Positions 31,567-42,892 of a stretch of DNA of 62,000 nucleotides are shown here, piece after piece. The DNA is from Cristatella mucedo (taxonomy: Eukaryota; Bryozoa; Phylactolaemata; Cristatellidae). A program made the position numbers and the translations under genes. Numbering within the stretch: position 1 is the first letter of the stretch; each line of letters starts with the position of its first letter. The notes below the pieces were generated by a model. The model ran no database searches and was not told the origin of the DNA. It saw only the letters and a list, made by a program, of their open reading frames with translations. The stretch is taken from positions 2,837,501 through 2,899,500 of the forward strand of contig WPIO01000025.1 in assembly GCA_009760855.2 (NCBI GenBank). Direction: 5' to 3'.

Positions 31567-33958
31567 CTCTATCTTTCTCTCTCTATCGATCTATCGCTAA
31601 GCTCTTCCAGAATGAAATCGTCTTGGGGCAGCCAAATATCAAGTAGAACTAAACGATACAGGCACAGTCTCATATGCACGACCCCTTGTCCGTAGAAGGG
31701 AAGACGTACATCACCATACGGGCAGCCAGCTGCATAGCAAGGCATCCTCTTTAGCACTAAGTTGGTCAGTGTTTCCAAGAAACGGCCACGGTAACTTGCA
31801 CTAATGGGCCTGTTAGCCGAACAACGGCAACACTTGCTGCTACTTAAGTCGATAATTGTACGCATTAACGAAAGGCTAAAAAATGGTACAGTTTGATGCA
31901 AGCGGCAATGTAGGCATATTAAGTCGCGTCGCCCCGTAAGGCTAAGCAGGACTTACACTTTCTTAGAACCATAGGCAGTTGGCGAACTCTGACTGGCCAT
32001 AAAGAGGCGTGGACGATGGCGTTTTAACTAATCCAGACCTTCACAATCGCGGGCATCGCCCTGACCCTGAAAAAAGGACATCGAGCCTTAAAAGGCAGCA
32101 GTCGGCGGGCTAGACAGTGGGATACTTTAACGCTAGCCCTTAATATAATCCAGAATGCTGCGACTAATAGCATTCCCGTGACAGCTGATGCATCTGAGAT
32201 CCCTATACAGATCATGCTTGGCTTCACATCGAGAATGTCGCCCTCAAATAAGACGATACGATACCTCAGAAAAAATGTGTCTGAAATGGATTCACGGCAC
32301 TTGGGGGTAAGGCAACGAATGAAAAGCACTCACGGTAGGAAATCCGGCCTTCGGCACGGAGTCGCACAAACTGTTCCTCTGAGAGAGCATCAGTTCGGAA
32401 ATACCTCTGATTTGGCAAGCGATACCATCCAAAATTCGCTGAGTGACCAGGCTGCAGGCGCCGTAGCTAGGTGAGAGCGGCTGGGCCGAAACCGCAGGAG
32501 GGAGTACCTAGGAAGGCCGGTTGCCTACCACAGGTTCGAGTCACTAAGGCCAGAGGTTGCAGGTGAAGGTCATCCCTCAAGGCCGATACAATACAGATCG
32601 ATCGATTAATCCAACTTCCCAATTATGAGAGGGCTGGTGTTTGCTCTACGATTCCTAACTAATTTAGTTGACTGAGAAGAGACTGATTGCACTTATTGAC
32701 CCAAAGGTGCCTCGTTCACGCCCTGCGTGTACAGCTAGCGCTGCCGATGTATATAGGTGGGTATGGTCGATTACCCCACCTGCGGGACCCAAGGCACTAA
32801 TTGCTCAGTACATTTCCGGGTAGCGGCCGCCATGGAAGGAGAGTAAAATGCAGTTAGTTGATGACTGCTTCTCTGGGGCTAGCTGGCTGGCACCGATCAT
32901 TAAGCCGTCATGCTAGCACTACTTGAGACAAAGGGCAGCCTACGGTCCGTGACCCAACCACCGGTCAGAGCTCTTCGCTTTATTACCTGATCTTGAAATG
33001 GTCGACGCGGCCGTTGCTGTTACAGGTACATGCTTCCGCTTTGTCTTTATGGGCAGATTAGCATTCTCCTCACCCTTCGCAAGCGGGAAATGATAATCAA
33101 TCGTCCTTCAAAGAGCAAGAATAAAAACTGTATGCAATAAAAGAAAATGACGATGACTATATCGTGGTTTTCGAGACAACCTAATTCGTGGGTTATAAAA
33201 CCCACACTGCATATCGTATAAAGAAATATCTTCGGGAAAATTGCAATAACCTGAGGCGAATGTAGACACTGATGGCCACCATTTGCAAAAATAAAGCTCG
33301 TTTTGCCAACTAATCGTGAGTGAGTTGATGCATGCATGCAAGCATTTTCATTATTTTATGCTTATGGCCTCGCCGAGCCGGGAACATCACTCACGAAACG
33401 ACAATCAATAATATATTGTATTCCCTAGTCATTCCTGCTACGCCGACATCAGTGACACATCGGAAAAATGCAGCAGATACTCTTGGTAAAACATAAAGCC
33501 TGTGTGCCAAAACTAAACAAGGCATAGAAGCACGCTTTATTATGTCACGGAACCTATTATTTGTGACAGGAATTTTATTAAGGGATCTTAAAACTCTGAA
33601 GCATTACCAGTTCTTTAAGAGTGCGCTATGCATGGCTTCAATCACATAAAGTAATTAACTGCTATTCTTATCGTGCCGGGGAGACAAAAAATAGTATCGG
33701 ACTCTTCAATCTTCTTTTCTCTTTCTTCAATTTGATTGTTCAGATAACAAAAAATAAGTGCTTCGACAAAATTTCGGGAACGATTGAGCTTCAATATATT
33801 GAGCAGCCCTGGATCGCCGGATGGTACCTAAGTTTAATGGAAGCCCCAAACCAGCCCTGGTGCAGCTGAACAAGTAATACCCCCATGACCACACGCTCAC
33901 ATTGACCTCTTCAAAAAGTCTTCATAAAAATTGATGCATATATAAATATCCTTGAATA
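31567..33958. other. unassigned sequence
   Basis: No supported gene in 2.4 kb. Frames of about 100 codons at 32024-32329 (minus), 32178-32474 (plus) and 33047-33337 (minus) overlap each other and lack motifs. A box-B-like 'ggttcgagtc' occurs near 32533 without a clear partner. Confidence 0.4.
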
Positions 33959-34032
33959 TTTAATAGGAAAATATAATAAATATTATATTATATTATGTAT
34001 TTATTCAACATATAATAAATTTGAATGTCGTT
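33959..34032. repeat. AT-rich low-complexity stretch
   Basis: Built from 'aatataataaatattatattatattatgtatttatt'-type sequence with very few G or C. Confidence 0.85.
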
Positions 34033-34212
34033 ACATATTGAGGAAATAGATACGTCAATTTTGTTCATTTTTGTTCAAATATGTTCATGAGGAGCGGGAT
34101 GTGTAATCATTGGGTTTGACCTGACACGAGGCTGAAATTATGGCTTTCGGTTGTGCTTAATGTCCAATAGAGAAAACATTGTGTGGCCCTCTCACACTGC
34201 GGAGTATATATA

Positions 34213-34555
34213 GGGCTAATGTAATGTAATGTATCTCCGTCTGTAACTCCAAAAAGTCATAAAGACCATGTGGGTGTTACGCAGTAGAATTTTGTATAGC
34301 GCCCTCACAGCCTAAGCGGCTTTCGGTACGCATTCGGTAGCCAACAGACTTCGTCTCACGCAACAAAGAGAAAGTGGGAAGCATAACAGAGTCAGGAGAG
34401 CAGTTGAGGTAGTGAGTAGCATAGAAGTAGCAGCTCAGGACCGCTGAAAAGGATGTGCCAGAGTCGGCAGTTGGAGAGTAGTTGTCGTTGCGTAAGAATT
34501 GTGGAAGCGAGTTCCACAGTCTAGGACCTGCAGAGCTAAAGCTTCTGTCGCCACA
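34213..34555 (-). mobile_element. LINE-B 3' fragment
   Basis: The plus strand begins 'taatgtaatgtaatgtatctccgtctgtaactcc', the reverse of the ATTAC tail, then the LINE-B 3' UTR and C-terminal codons up to 'ctaaagcttctgtcgcc', where homology stops. It is closely similar to the copy at 23.8 kb. Confidence 0.87.
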
Positions 34556-34879
34556 CGATATGAAATTGGGGCTGGCTGGTTAGGTACGATTGCTGTTGTG
34601 CTCTGATACATTCGATTCACCCCCATATCTGCGTGCACCGGTGCGTTTCTACGACTCGCTGTTCCTTAAGGTACTAGCCTTGCTAGCATCTATCACATGT
34701 CTGCAAGAACTATCACCATTACTTGCTCCACGTTTTTCGAAGGGACCGCAGTTCGTGAGCCGCTACAAGCATTTGTAAAAATACCCAGATAAGATGTCTA
34801 GCTCGTTCTTTGCAATATTTTTTCATGAACGTCGTAGTAAAATGTGTATCAAGAAACTTAGACAGATAACGAAGGATAC

Positions 34880-35395
34880 ACATTACATCATTACCACATT
34901 ACATCGTTTCGTATTGACATGCACTGGCTCGCCATCAAGCAGCCCATCTACTTTAAGGTTTTGCCACTCAATTATAGGTCCATTAGTTTCCTGGCTCCAG
35001 CAGAAATACTACTCATATAGCAGAAATACTACTCCCAATCAGGCTAGGTATCGTACCGTCAGCTCTTCTGACTCAAGTCGTGTGCCTCGAACAAAATTAA
35101 ATCCTTTGGAAACCGGGCCTTTTCCATACTCCGCCAAAGCTTATAACTCACTCCCTACTGACGTCACGACGCCCCCTCACTTAACGACATTAGAAAAGAA
35201 GCAAAACTTGTTCTTGTTGCTCACAGCATTCGCTGGTCGTTATCAATTGTCCTTTGTGAACTTGTGAAACGAACGTGCTGAAACTGCATATTGTAGCTAA
35301 CAACATTGGCATACTTCCTTTGCATAGTATTTAAGGTGTATAGAAAGAGATTCGTTCTCTGAGCGCGCCATACAATTGTATTACTATTGTAGAAA
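34880..35395 (+). mobile_element. L2-clade LINE, diverged 3' fragment
   Basis: Translated pieces include L-H-W-L-A-I-K-Q-P-I-Y-F-K-V-L, L-N-P-L-E-T-G-P-F in a shifted frame, and L-T-T-L-E-K-K-Q-N-L. A terminal box ('gtatagaaagagattcgttctctgagcgcgcc') and a worn tail follow. A 20-bp duplication around 'agcagaaatactact' sits at 35010-35036. Confidence 0.78.
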
Positions 35396-35440
35396 ATTGG
35401 CTATACTTTTACTTGAACCATTCTACGCAAATCATATATT

Positions 35441-35731
35441 GTGCGCACAAATGTTTTGAGGAAGTTAATAAATGCTGAATTAGTTTTTACCGAAGAATCC
35501 CGCGAGCACCTCTTTACCTTTTTAGGGTTCTTGCATCATGCGACGAAAACTCTTTCATCTTCCACCTTCGAGGTGCTAGTTTTCTTGTTGCCGAGGCTCA
35601 CGCTTGAAAACGTGTGCTGCAATTCTGGAGTAAGAATGCATCTACGCCAACTGGAGAGAGTGAATAATGAGCTTCTATCTAAACTCCAAAAGCAACATTT
35701 AAACAGCCCTACCTTGAGCTCAGAGAATTGA
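35441..35731 (+). CDS. unassigned open frame between two L2 pieces
   Basis: The frame is open for 96 codons to a TGA at 35729-35731. The only upstream start-like codon is GTG, so it is better viewed as a possible exon; an AG follows 'gctgaatt' near 35481. The residues look coding-like: E-E-S-R-E-H-L-F-T-F-L-G-F-L-H-H, and a helical, charged end with R-Q-L-E-R-V-N-N-E-L-L-S-K-L-Q-K. I do not recognise a family. It may be a fragment of an unidentified mobile element or a host exon. Confidence 0.3.
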   Translation: MRTNVLRKLINAELVFTEESREHLFTFLGFLHHATKTLSSSTFEVLVFLLPRLTLENVCCNSGVRMHLRQLERVNNELLSKLQKQHLNSPTLSSEN

Positions 35732-35904
35732 ATGCATTACTTCGCAATTCCCTTGGTAAAGATACGTTACAGCGAAGACCGTCGAAATGAAGCCCAACCC
35801 AAAACAATGCAAATGCACTTTGCAGACAAGTCTCCAGTCAGACGATCGGACAATCACTAGAGGAACTGTTAATATCCCGAGGAGAGAAAAATGCTTTGAG
35901 AAGG

Positions 35905-36204
35905 TTAAAACAACTTAACTTAAAAACACACCTATTTAGGACAGCATTTAGTGGGTCCCTCTGATTCATCCTTCATGTGCTTATGCGTGCTGACACTGTG
36001 CATGCTGCCACTAACCGCATTTGCATGCTGACCCTGTGCATGTCACCCCTAACCACATTATTCATTCTGTTTGTGTATCAAGCATGATATTACTCACCAT
36101 TCAATTGCATTTCCCTTTGCAGCAAATGTAGAGCGCCTAGAGAGAGATTGAGTTCTCTGAGGGCGCTTGATCAAGTGCATTATTATTATTATTATCATTA
36201 TTAA
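35905..36204 (+). mobile_element. L2 3' end fragment
   Basis: Starts at 'aacttaaaaacacacctatttaggacagcatttagtggg', the last codons of ORF2, and continues through the whole 3' UTR to a TTA tail at 36179-36203. Sequence is close to the young copies. Confidence 0.9.
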
Positions 36205-36304
36205 GGTTAATTTCTTAGAATATGACATATTTGTGAGGCTAAAAATAAAGTCGTGCAAATTTACGCAGACAGGATCGAATTGTTGACAACGGTACAAAGT
36301 ACAT

Positions 36305-36388
36305 AATAAGGATACTTTTGATATAGTGCCCTCAGAGAGCTCTATCCTTTTCTAGGCACTTTATATTTGCTGCAAAGGAAACAATGAG
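36305..36388 (-). mobile_element. L2 3' terminal fragment
   Basis: 'tagtgccctcagagagctctatccttttctaggcactttatatttgctgcaaagg' is the L2 terminal box on the minus strand, 100 bp from a plus-strand L2 tail. Confidence 0.8.
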
Positions 36389-37401
36389 TGAGCTGCAGCT
36401 GATAGTTTTTACCAAGTGAAAGTAAAAAAGTTTGCTGTCTGAGGCTTAAGCTAACCACATACCTTTACTAAGTATGAGGATGAGACCAGTACTAAAAGAA
36501 GAATAGCCAGCCGTACTATGTGCCTAAATCAGCTTTCGCTCTTACTTTAATCCTTTGCCTTAGTTGTTACTGCTATAGAAATCTTGAAATCAATGTCATC
36601 CACGAAACGGACGCTGCATGTGATTGATACGAAGACACTTTTGGGAATCATGAAAGTGCTTTGTCACTAAATGAACACGTACTTGCTTGCTGCTTTCTGG
36701 TCCAATGTCGTCAGATGAGGCCCCTGTCGTTCCACGATCGGCTACGGGTTCCCAGATGCTGCTGCCGTACGTCCGTCGTCGTTTCTGTCGTTACGCTTTC
36801 TGTCGTTACGAGCTTATTTAAGTTATACTATTGCATGTGTAGTGAATATCTCGGCCAGACTTTGTGAGTTAGGTATTCCTCAAGTTGCGTACCGCCCAGC
36901 CTGTTGCCAGAGGGAGTTGCCTGCACCAAACCAATCTCTGCATCGTTGTTACTAACCGCAACAAGGTTCGCCCGTTAGAATAACTGCTTATTTTTTAGCC
37001 AGTTACCTCCATGTTCTTCCATCAGAATTTTTACTAATTTTTCTAACCTAGTGTTGATAGAGCCGACACTTACCTCGGGGACCGATTATAATTTGAGCCT
37101 CTGGGATGTACGTTTTTTGAAATAAAATTAGTTTAGCAGCCTGATACTTGACGGTGTTGTCGCATTTTTCTGTTATTGAGACCTGGCTGAAATTTACAAA
37201 ATGATCAGCTATCACTGGTGCTACCCAGAGGGTTTCTCTTTGTTCATTCCAGGAGATCACTGAAAACTGGTGGTGGATGAGCCTACGTCGCATACAGCTC
37301 TTTTGTCTTCAAGCCTTGCTCGGATCCGAGCTAAACAATCTATTGAATCTCTGGTTCTCTGTCCAGGTAGTGGTAAAGAGTCGATGGTGTCCGTAATTGA
37401 T
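36389..37401. other. unassigned sequence
   Basis: No gene recognised. 'gtcgtttctgtcgttacgctttctgtcgttacg' at about 36777-36810 is a short internal duplication. Confidence 0.4.
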
Positions 37402-37571
37402 CGTCTACCATTCAGCAGTCTCTTTTTGCTTAGCGATAGGCGAGCCTTTATGGCTGTCACCACCGCTTTCGGCGGCAATAAAGTATCGCTCATGGCCGGA
37501 TTTGAACCAGAGACCTCGGCAGTGAGGTCGTTAAAAGCAACTGCCTTACCTAGTGTGCCATTACGGCTCGT
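37402..37571 (-). mobile_element. tRNA-derived SINE, family A
   Basis: The minus strand begins 'gagccgtaatggcacactaggtaaggcagttgc' (box A inside) and has box B 'ggttcaaatcc'. It shares the body 'aaaggctcgcctatcgctaagcaaaaagagactgct' with the other family A copies. Confidence 0.88.
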
Positions 37572-37959
37572 CAACATGCAGCAGCCCCAACTAAACGTCC
37601 GTATTGTTTGACTTTCTATCCCTTTTTTCATTAGGAATTGCTCTCTTCTTATTCTAGATGTTTTTATTTACGATTGTCTGGGTGTTTTCAACAAAATATA
37701 CTCATGTCTGCAATCATTCTTTCAATGTCTGCATTGTCCTGCCTCCGTGATAATGTTCAAGCCGCTACTCATTAAAAAGGCCACACCTCGGATCAAATGC
37801 TCTTCCTCCATGGTACCGCGTCGACTTTTACCTTTACCCCGATCTGCACACCTGATCGTGTACTGATCTAATTCTCTGAAGAACGAGTTTCTATTTTTGC
37901 ATCCAAAATTATATGCAAGTAAAGAAATCTAAAGTCTTGTGACATTGATGCTGTAGGAA

Positions 37960-38700
37960 TTGCATCGTCTAATCTTCTACTGGAGTGTGTTCCGACCTAC
38001 CCTCTTACGTCCACAAATGGCCACTATGGAACATCTTAAATGCTCACAAGCAAAACATAGTGACCCAATGTCGACTTAAGCGAGCGTTTCTCCAAATTCT
38101 TTGTTGGTAAGGTAGGACGGACTAGGGAATTCTCCCTTCTGCCATCCTTGTGAGACCGGAAACCCGCATCACCTTGATGTACCGCTTCATTCTCCTTCAA
38201 GCCTATCTCAATCGATCGCGTCACTAAATTTTCGCCAACCAGGCTAAAAATATCATTAGTCCTTTAAAAAACGTTCTAACAGTTCTCCTTGCGAGGCGAA
38301 TAGGCCTGCTTCTGCTCACGGTAACCAATATTTTAAATATGTCCCTGATTTTCGGTGAAGTCCCGTCCCCCTGAAAACAGAGTCTGTAAGCCACTTAATG
38401 AAAAGCCGACCCTATATCATGAGAACCTAAGTAACCTTCATCCAGTTTTTCTTCGGCTTTTTTTATCCAAGACACTTGCACGAATGATGGCTCAGCATCT
38501 AGATGGCTAATGTAGTTCATGAGCAAGGTCACATCGGAATTTAAAGCTAACGAAATCCCGAAAATGCTCTGCGTCGAGTTACAAATGACCTTTCATATAA
38601 TGCCGATCACGGTGCAGCTTCTTTGCTCGTTCTTCAAAATCTCTTGGAAACATTTCACACAATTTATCACCAGATTCAAGGAATAATTCCAAAGAAAGGT
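37960..38700 (+). mobile_element. L2-clade LINE, N-terminal part of the RT domain
   Basis: This is the only piece in the window from upstream of the RT palm. One frame reads KPLNEKPTLYHENLSNLHPV and then F-L-S-K-T-L-A-R-M-M-A-Q-H-L (about 38386-38505), matching the L2 P-L-L-K-K-P-T-L-D-x-E-N-L-S-N-F-R-P-V...L-S-K-x-L-E-R block of RT motif 1. A decayed R-V-T-N-D-L segment follows at about 38573-38600. An F-x-F-F-V-G-K-V linker-type segment lies near 38095-38115. Many stops and frameshifts. Confidence 0.65.
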
Positions 38701-38989
38701 GCATCTTTTTCTCTTAGTGTTGGCAGCTGTGGCCACCTTGCTTGATTGCTGCTGCATGTGAGGTGGCGACTCCTGCAACGATGAGTTTATTCGTGGAGCA
38801 ATCGCTTCGTCCTCCGAAATATCAGAATTGCAACTACCTACGAGAAAAATACGATTACTTGGCTGCGAGGTTATGCCACAGTGTACTTTGTCTGCACGTA
38901 CTCCCGATTTTCTTTCTACGTGGACAAAGTTGACATCACAGGCTATCGCTTATTACCTACTTGGACTTAATTTTCCTTTAGATGTCATC

Positions 38990-39338
38990 TCACGTTAAAT
39001 TGTAGGTAGATAGATTTCGCAAAGCACTCACGATAATTGTTAATGGAGATTCGTCAGGGTTGACAATACATATAACTGGTGAGTAGTTGGAAAGAGATGC
39101 ATTGATAAAAAGCATGTCGCTCTCAATCAATAGAAATGAGTTGCATTTCAAGAGTAAAAACATGTTGAACTTCATCGTTTCTTGGTCGAATACTAACAGC
39201 GAGTATTTTTCAAGCTGCTCCAGCCCTCCACTATGCCAAATGGAGCGGCCTCGATGCTCCAGCATAGACGCTTCGTTTGCCAGCGAACTTTGGGGATCGC
39301 CAATAGGTACTGTTGATGCTGGAGCAGGTTTTAGGGAA
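38990..39338 (-). CDS. possible host exon, family unknown
   Basis: On the minus strand, 'gatcttccttcttcttag'-type polypyrimidine sequence (actual tract 'cttcctcttcttag') ends at 39339 and makes a good acceptor. The frame after it is open for about 115 codons to a stop at 38990. It begins SLKPAPASTVPIGDPQSSLA, then M-L-E-H-R-G-R-S-I-W-H-S-G-G-L-E-Q-L-E-K, and turns hydrophobic later. No clear donor was found, so it could be a last exon or a chance frame. I do not recognise a family. Confidence 0.33.
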
Positions 39339-40261
39339 CTAAGAAGAGGAAGATCTATAGTTAGCTGTCATAGAACATGAGATAGTCGAATCGCAGTCTT
39401 GAATCTGGGGTTCAGAGGTGGATAATTAGGCAGCAGAAGCCTTTTAAGTTGAGCGATGTCAGACTAAATTTGGAAGGTAAATAAGACATAGAACTACAAA
39501 TCTTGGCACACCTTGCTTGATCTCCATCGTACGTACAGTGGAGATACCTTTAAAGGTCACGAATGTAGAAGCTTTGACGTCGAGTTTAATCAGGACACAG
39601 ATTTTGTGTCTTAAATAGTTGCAAAACACGGCTACCGTAATTCCAAGTGATTTGACAGCAGGGATCATCATGTTAGTCGTGAAGCTGAAGAGAGCATTGA
39701 GTCCGAGATCTGTCTCCTAGACACGTGAGCGCTGTGATTCGACGTCGATGAACCCTGCCAAATGCTGGTAATATGAATGACACATAATTCATACGTTTGA
39801 CGAGGTAACGTCTTTAGTGATGGGAGTGCGAAAACATATGTTGCTTTCCCGTTTCTCGAGATCAAGTCCAGTGGGCTTAATCTTGGACATTTTGTAACCT
39901 GGCACCATAGCCAACGGCTAAGTGCGACATGCTCTACATGCTCTGGGCTTGTGGCTCTTCCTCACGCTTCTATAAAACTAAGCGATCAAGAAATGTGCTA
40001 AATCGCGGAAAACGTATTGCCGACATTCTTGATTAGCTGTGACGCAAATAGCTACTTAATTTTATGAATTCGTAAGACTTGGTCTATTCAATCAAATTAA
40101 AATAAGAAAATTTACCGGAACCCGGTTTTGCGTCATAATAAGACGCACAGTTAGTGGAAGCCTGCAATGTCAACGATTTGAAAGGTAAGTATAGCGTATT
40201 GGCCAGGTGTAGGTCTTAGGCATGTGCTTGAACCAGTTTAATTGGCTTCATCTGAACAGGT
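39339..40261. other. unassigned sequence
   Basis: Minus-strand frames at 39459-39671 and 39668-39865 overlap by a few bases and look weakly coding, but show no motifs. Nothing else is seen. Confidence 0.3.
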
Positions 40262-40955
40262 CGAGACTAATAACACATTCAATATAGTGGCCTCAGAGAA
40301 CTCATCTCTTCCTAGGCATTTTACATTTGCTACAAAGGAAGCACAATCAAATGGTTAGTTGAAGCATGCTCAATGACAACAAGCGTAGCATGGTAAGAGG
40401 TGACATGCAGAGGGTCAACTTGAAAATATGGTTAGTGGCAGTGTGCACAGTATCAGCACGCATATGCACGCAAAGGAATAATCAAATGGGCCCTCTAAAT
40501 GTTAGGATTAATAAATACTTTTTAGTTTTATTTTAAATGTGGTCAAGTCAGGAGATGTCGTAAAGCCGGCAGGAATTGAGTTAAAGGCTTTAGGAGCAAA
40601 CGAACTAAAGGCACGGTCTATAAAAGATTTTGGGTTCTTACGAGGTGTAGGTAAACGGTTAGATTCCGAAAAGTGGGTGTTACGATATCTAGCATGGTAG
40701 GGGAGAACATCTGACAGGTTGTTTGGAGCCAATAAATAAAGGGACCGAAAATTTAGTGACAGAACGTTGAAGCCTTGCTGCAGAGTTGTTTACTAGCTTT
40801 AAGCACCTGATTGCACAGACTTGTAGACCAGCAAGCAGTGAGTTACAGAAGTCGAGGAGGATGTCGCAAATGCATGGACCAACATAAATGCGGCATTCCT
40901 GTCTAAACAAGCCCGAATTTTAGCAATGATGGTTAGCTGAAAGTAAGCAGACTTG
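40262..40955 (-). mobile_element. L2-clade LINE 3' fragment
   Basis: The plus strand begins with the terminal box ('agtggcctcagagaactcatctcttcctaggcattttacatttgctacaaagg') and runs back through the 3' UTR into ORF2. Minus-strand blocks include A-P-N-N-L-S-D-V-L-P, F-I-D-R-A-F-S-S-F-A-P-K-A-F-N-S-I-P and L-L-D-F-C-N-S-L-L-A-G-L. Frames are broken near 40735-40800. Confidence 0.87.
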
Positions 40956-42687
40956 ACCGAGTAGCCAAACAAGCTTCCGAAAGATCGAGCAAAGCAAGCA
41001 GAGAGACTCTGCCTAAGTCTGAATTCCTAAGTAGGTCATTATACACTGAAGTGTAAGACAAGAGGTGATGGACGGTTTTCTCATAAAGTATTGTTCTGGC
41101 TTCTTGTCATAGACCCACCAGTATACTCTTGGTGCATCGTGAAAATGCAGAGACTGGCTTTGTACTTGCTGCGGTAGGTGGAGTCACGCAAATCTAATGA
41201 GGTTGACGAGAACGTGCCCGTAGTGTTTACCTATTTCTGGTCGTGCAGTATAACCGTGCTTCGACCGGCCGGATTTGCTGTGCCACACATAATGCAACCA
41301 TTATACATGGTTATCGTATATTTGGGATCAAGTGCCATAAGAGGCCGTCTAAGGAAGTATATTCCATAGGTTTTTGTCTAAAATGCATCTTTTTATTTTC
41401 TCGCTAGTCGTAATATCAATTCACTTATCAGACTTTTGTCTACTCCTCCAGCCCAGGCATCCGCCTCTATGTCAATTGATATGGATTATCGGCTTGATAG
41501 CCCTGATTTAAAGCAGACGGAGGTATCACGGCCTTAGCCAGCGCTTATTGCTTGACTTAATTGATCTCAGAAGTTATGCGTCAGCTCTATGGATAAATAA
41601 TTAATAAAGCAGGTTTCCTGCCATGCTAATTTTCGAAATGCCTCTTATCGCAGGTGGCTGTATGCTTTTCATTTTGACTTGCCATTCTGTACAGAATTCT
41701 GCCAGACTGTACCATTCTGCCAGTAATGAGTGAATGAAATAGCACCATATGTGCCCAGTCTGAGATGTTTGTGACTAATTTGCAAATCCAAGCTTGGTGC
41801 GCTAGGTCTGGCTTCCCAACTACGTCTGCCTTCTTGTCCTTGTCTTGTTTTCTCTTTTCATCGTAGCCCAAACCGCTTCCGGTGGCTCTCCATAAAATTA
41901 AAACCCCAGCACCACCCCTGTCACTTGTCCAGGATGATAAGCAGAGGCAGTCAATTGCTGCGTTTTACGGTTTGCATCTCCCTTCCATGTTGCAATCAAT
42001 CGCATCGTTAGCCAAAAAAACGGACCGAAAAAGAGGAGGGGGATAATAATGCCCTGCAGTTGAATGCAAATTGAATTCTGAAAAGGTCAATTATTAAGTC
42101 AATACTGGAATCTCTACAGCATTTTAAGCATCCCCATGCCTGCAATACATCTCAAACGCGCCTGAACCCGATCTTGTTGGCGAGTGAAGAGCAAAATAGT
42201 GACTTCATTGTCATGGGTATCATGTCTATCAAGTTAATTCATTTCTGATTCATTTTGGTTTGAAAATTAGTTCTCCCCTTAATATGTACATTTGAAGGTA
42301 ATTTCAGCATAATTTTATATGATAATTTGTAGTCTTATTTGTTTCGAAAATCCGCATGCGAGAGTCAATCCAATGATACGAAGATGCTTGCATCTGTTAA
42401 TGACCAACCTCTCGCTTGTAATTGCAAAGGCACCCAAAAAATGCATACCCAAGAATATCTAGCATCGCATCGATTTCAAGATCCTCTGTCTGACTTGATG
42501 GCTGCTTCACGCGCTTGCATCAGCCAATCTATCCGACCTTCTTCCTTGGCCAGTGTGCTCTAGAGCCATAGGTGTATTTTCCGCAAACGTGTCGCCATAT
42601 TTTCCGCATCTAAGTTGGCTCAACGTCTTTCGCACTAGGTTGAAATCTGTTATTGATAGAGTCCTTAGCTCGCGTGCACTACCTTCA
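40956..42687. other. unassigned sequence
   Basis: No gene supported in 1.7 kb. Frames of 60-80 codons show no motif. Confidence 0.4.
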
Positions 42688-42892
42688 ATGACTATGCTGC
42701 CACTAACCACATTTGCATGCTGACCCTGTGCATGTCACCCCTAACCATATTATTCATTTTGTTTATTTTTCAAGCATAATTTTACTTACCATTCCATTGC
42801 ATTTCCCTTTGCAGCAAATGTAAAGCGCCTAGAAAGAGATTAAGTTCTCTGATGGTGCTTTATCAAGCGCATTATTATTATTATTATTATGA
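42688..42892 (+). mobile_element. L2 3' UTR and tail
   Basis: 'actatgctgccactaaccacatttgcatgctgaccctgtgcatgtcacccctaacc' starts the fragment, and the terminal box plus a TTA tail (42871-42890) end it. Only the non-coding end is present. Confidence 0.9.

Noticed and set aside
31205-31600. 131-codon and other long frames of Ser-Leu or Arg-Glu repeats
   Set aside because: Direct translations of the TC/GA microsatellite.
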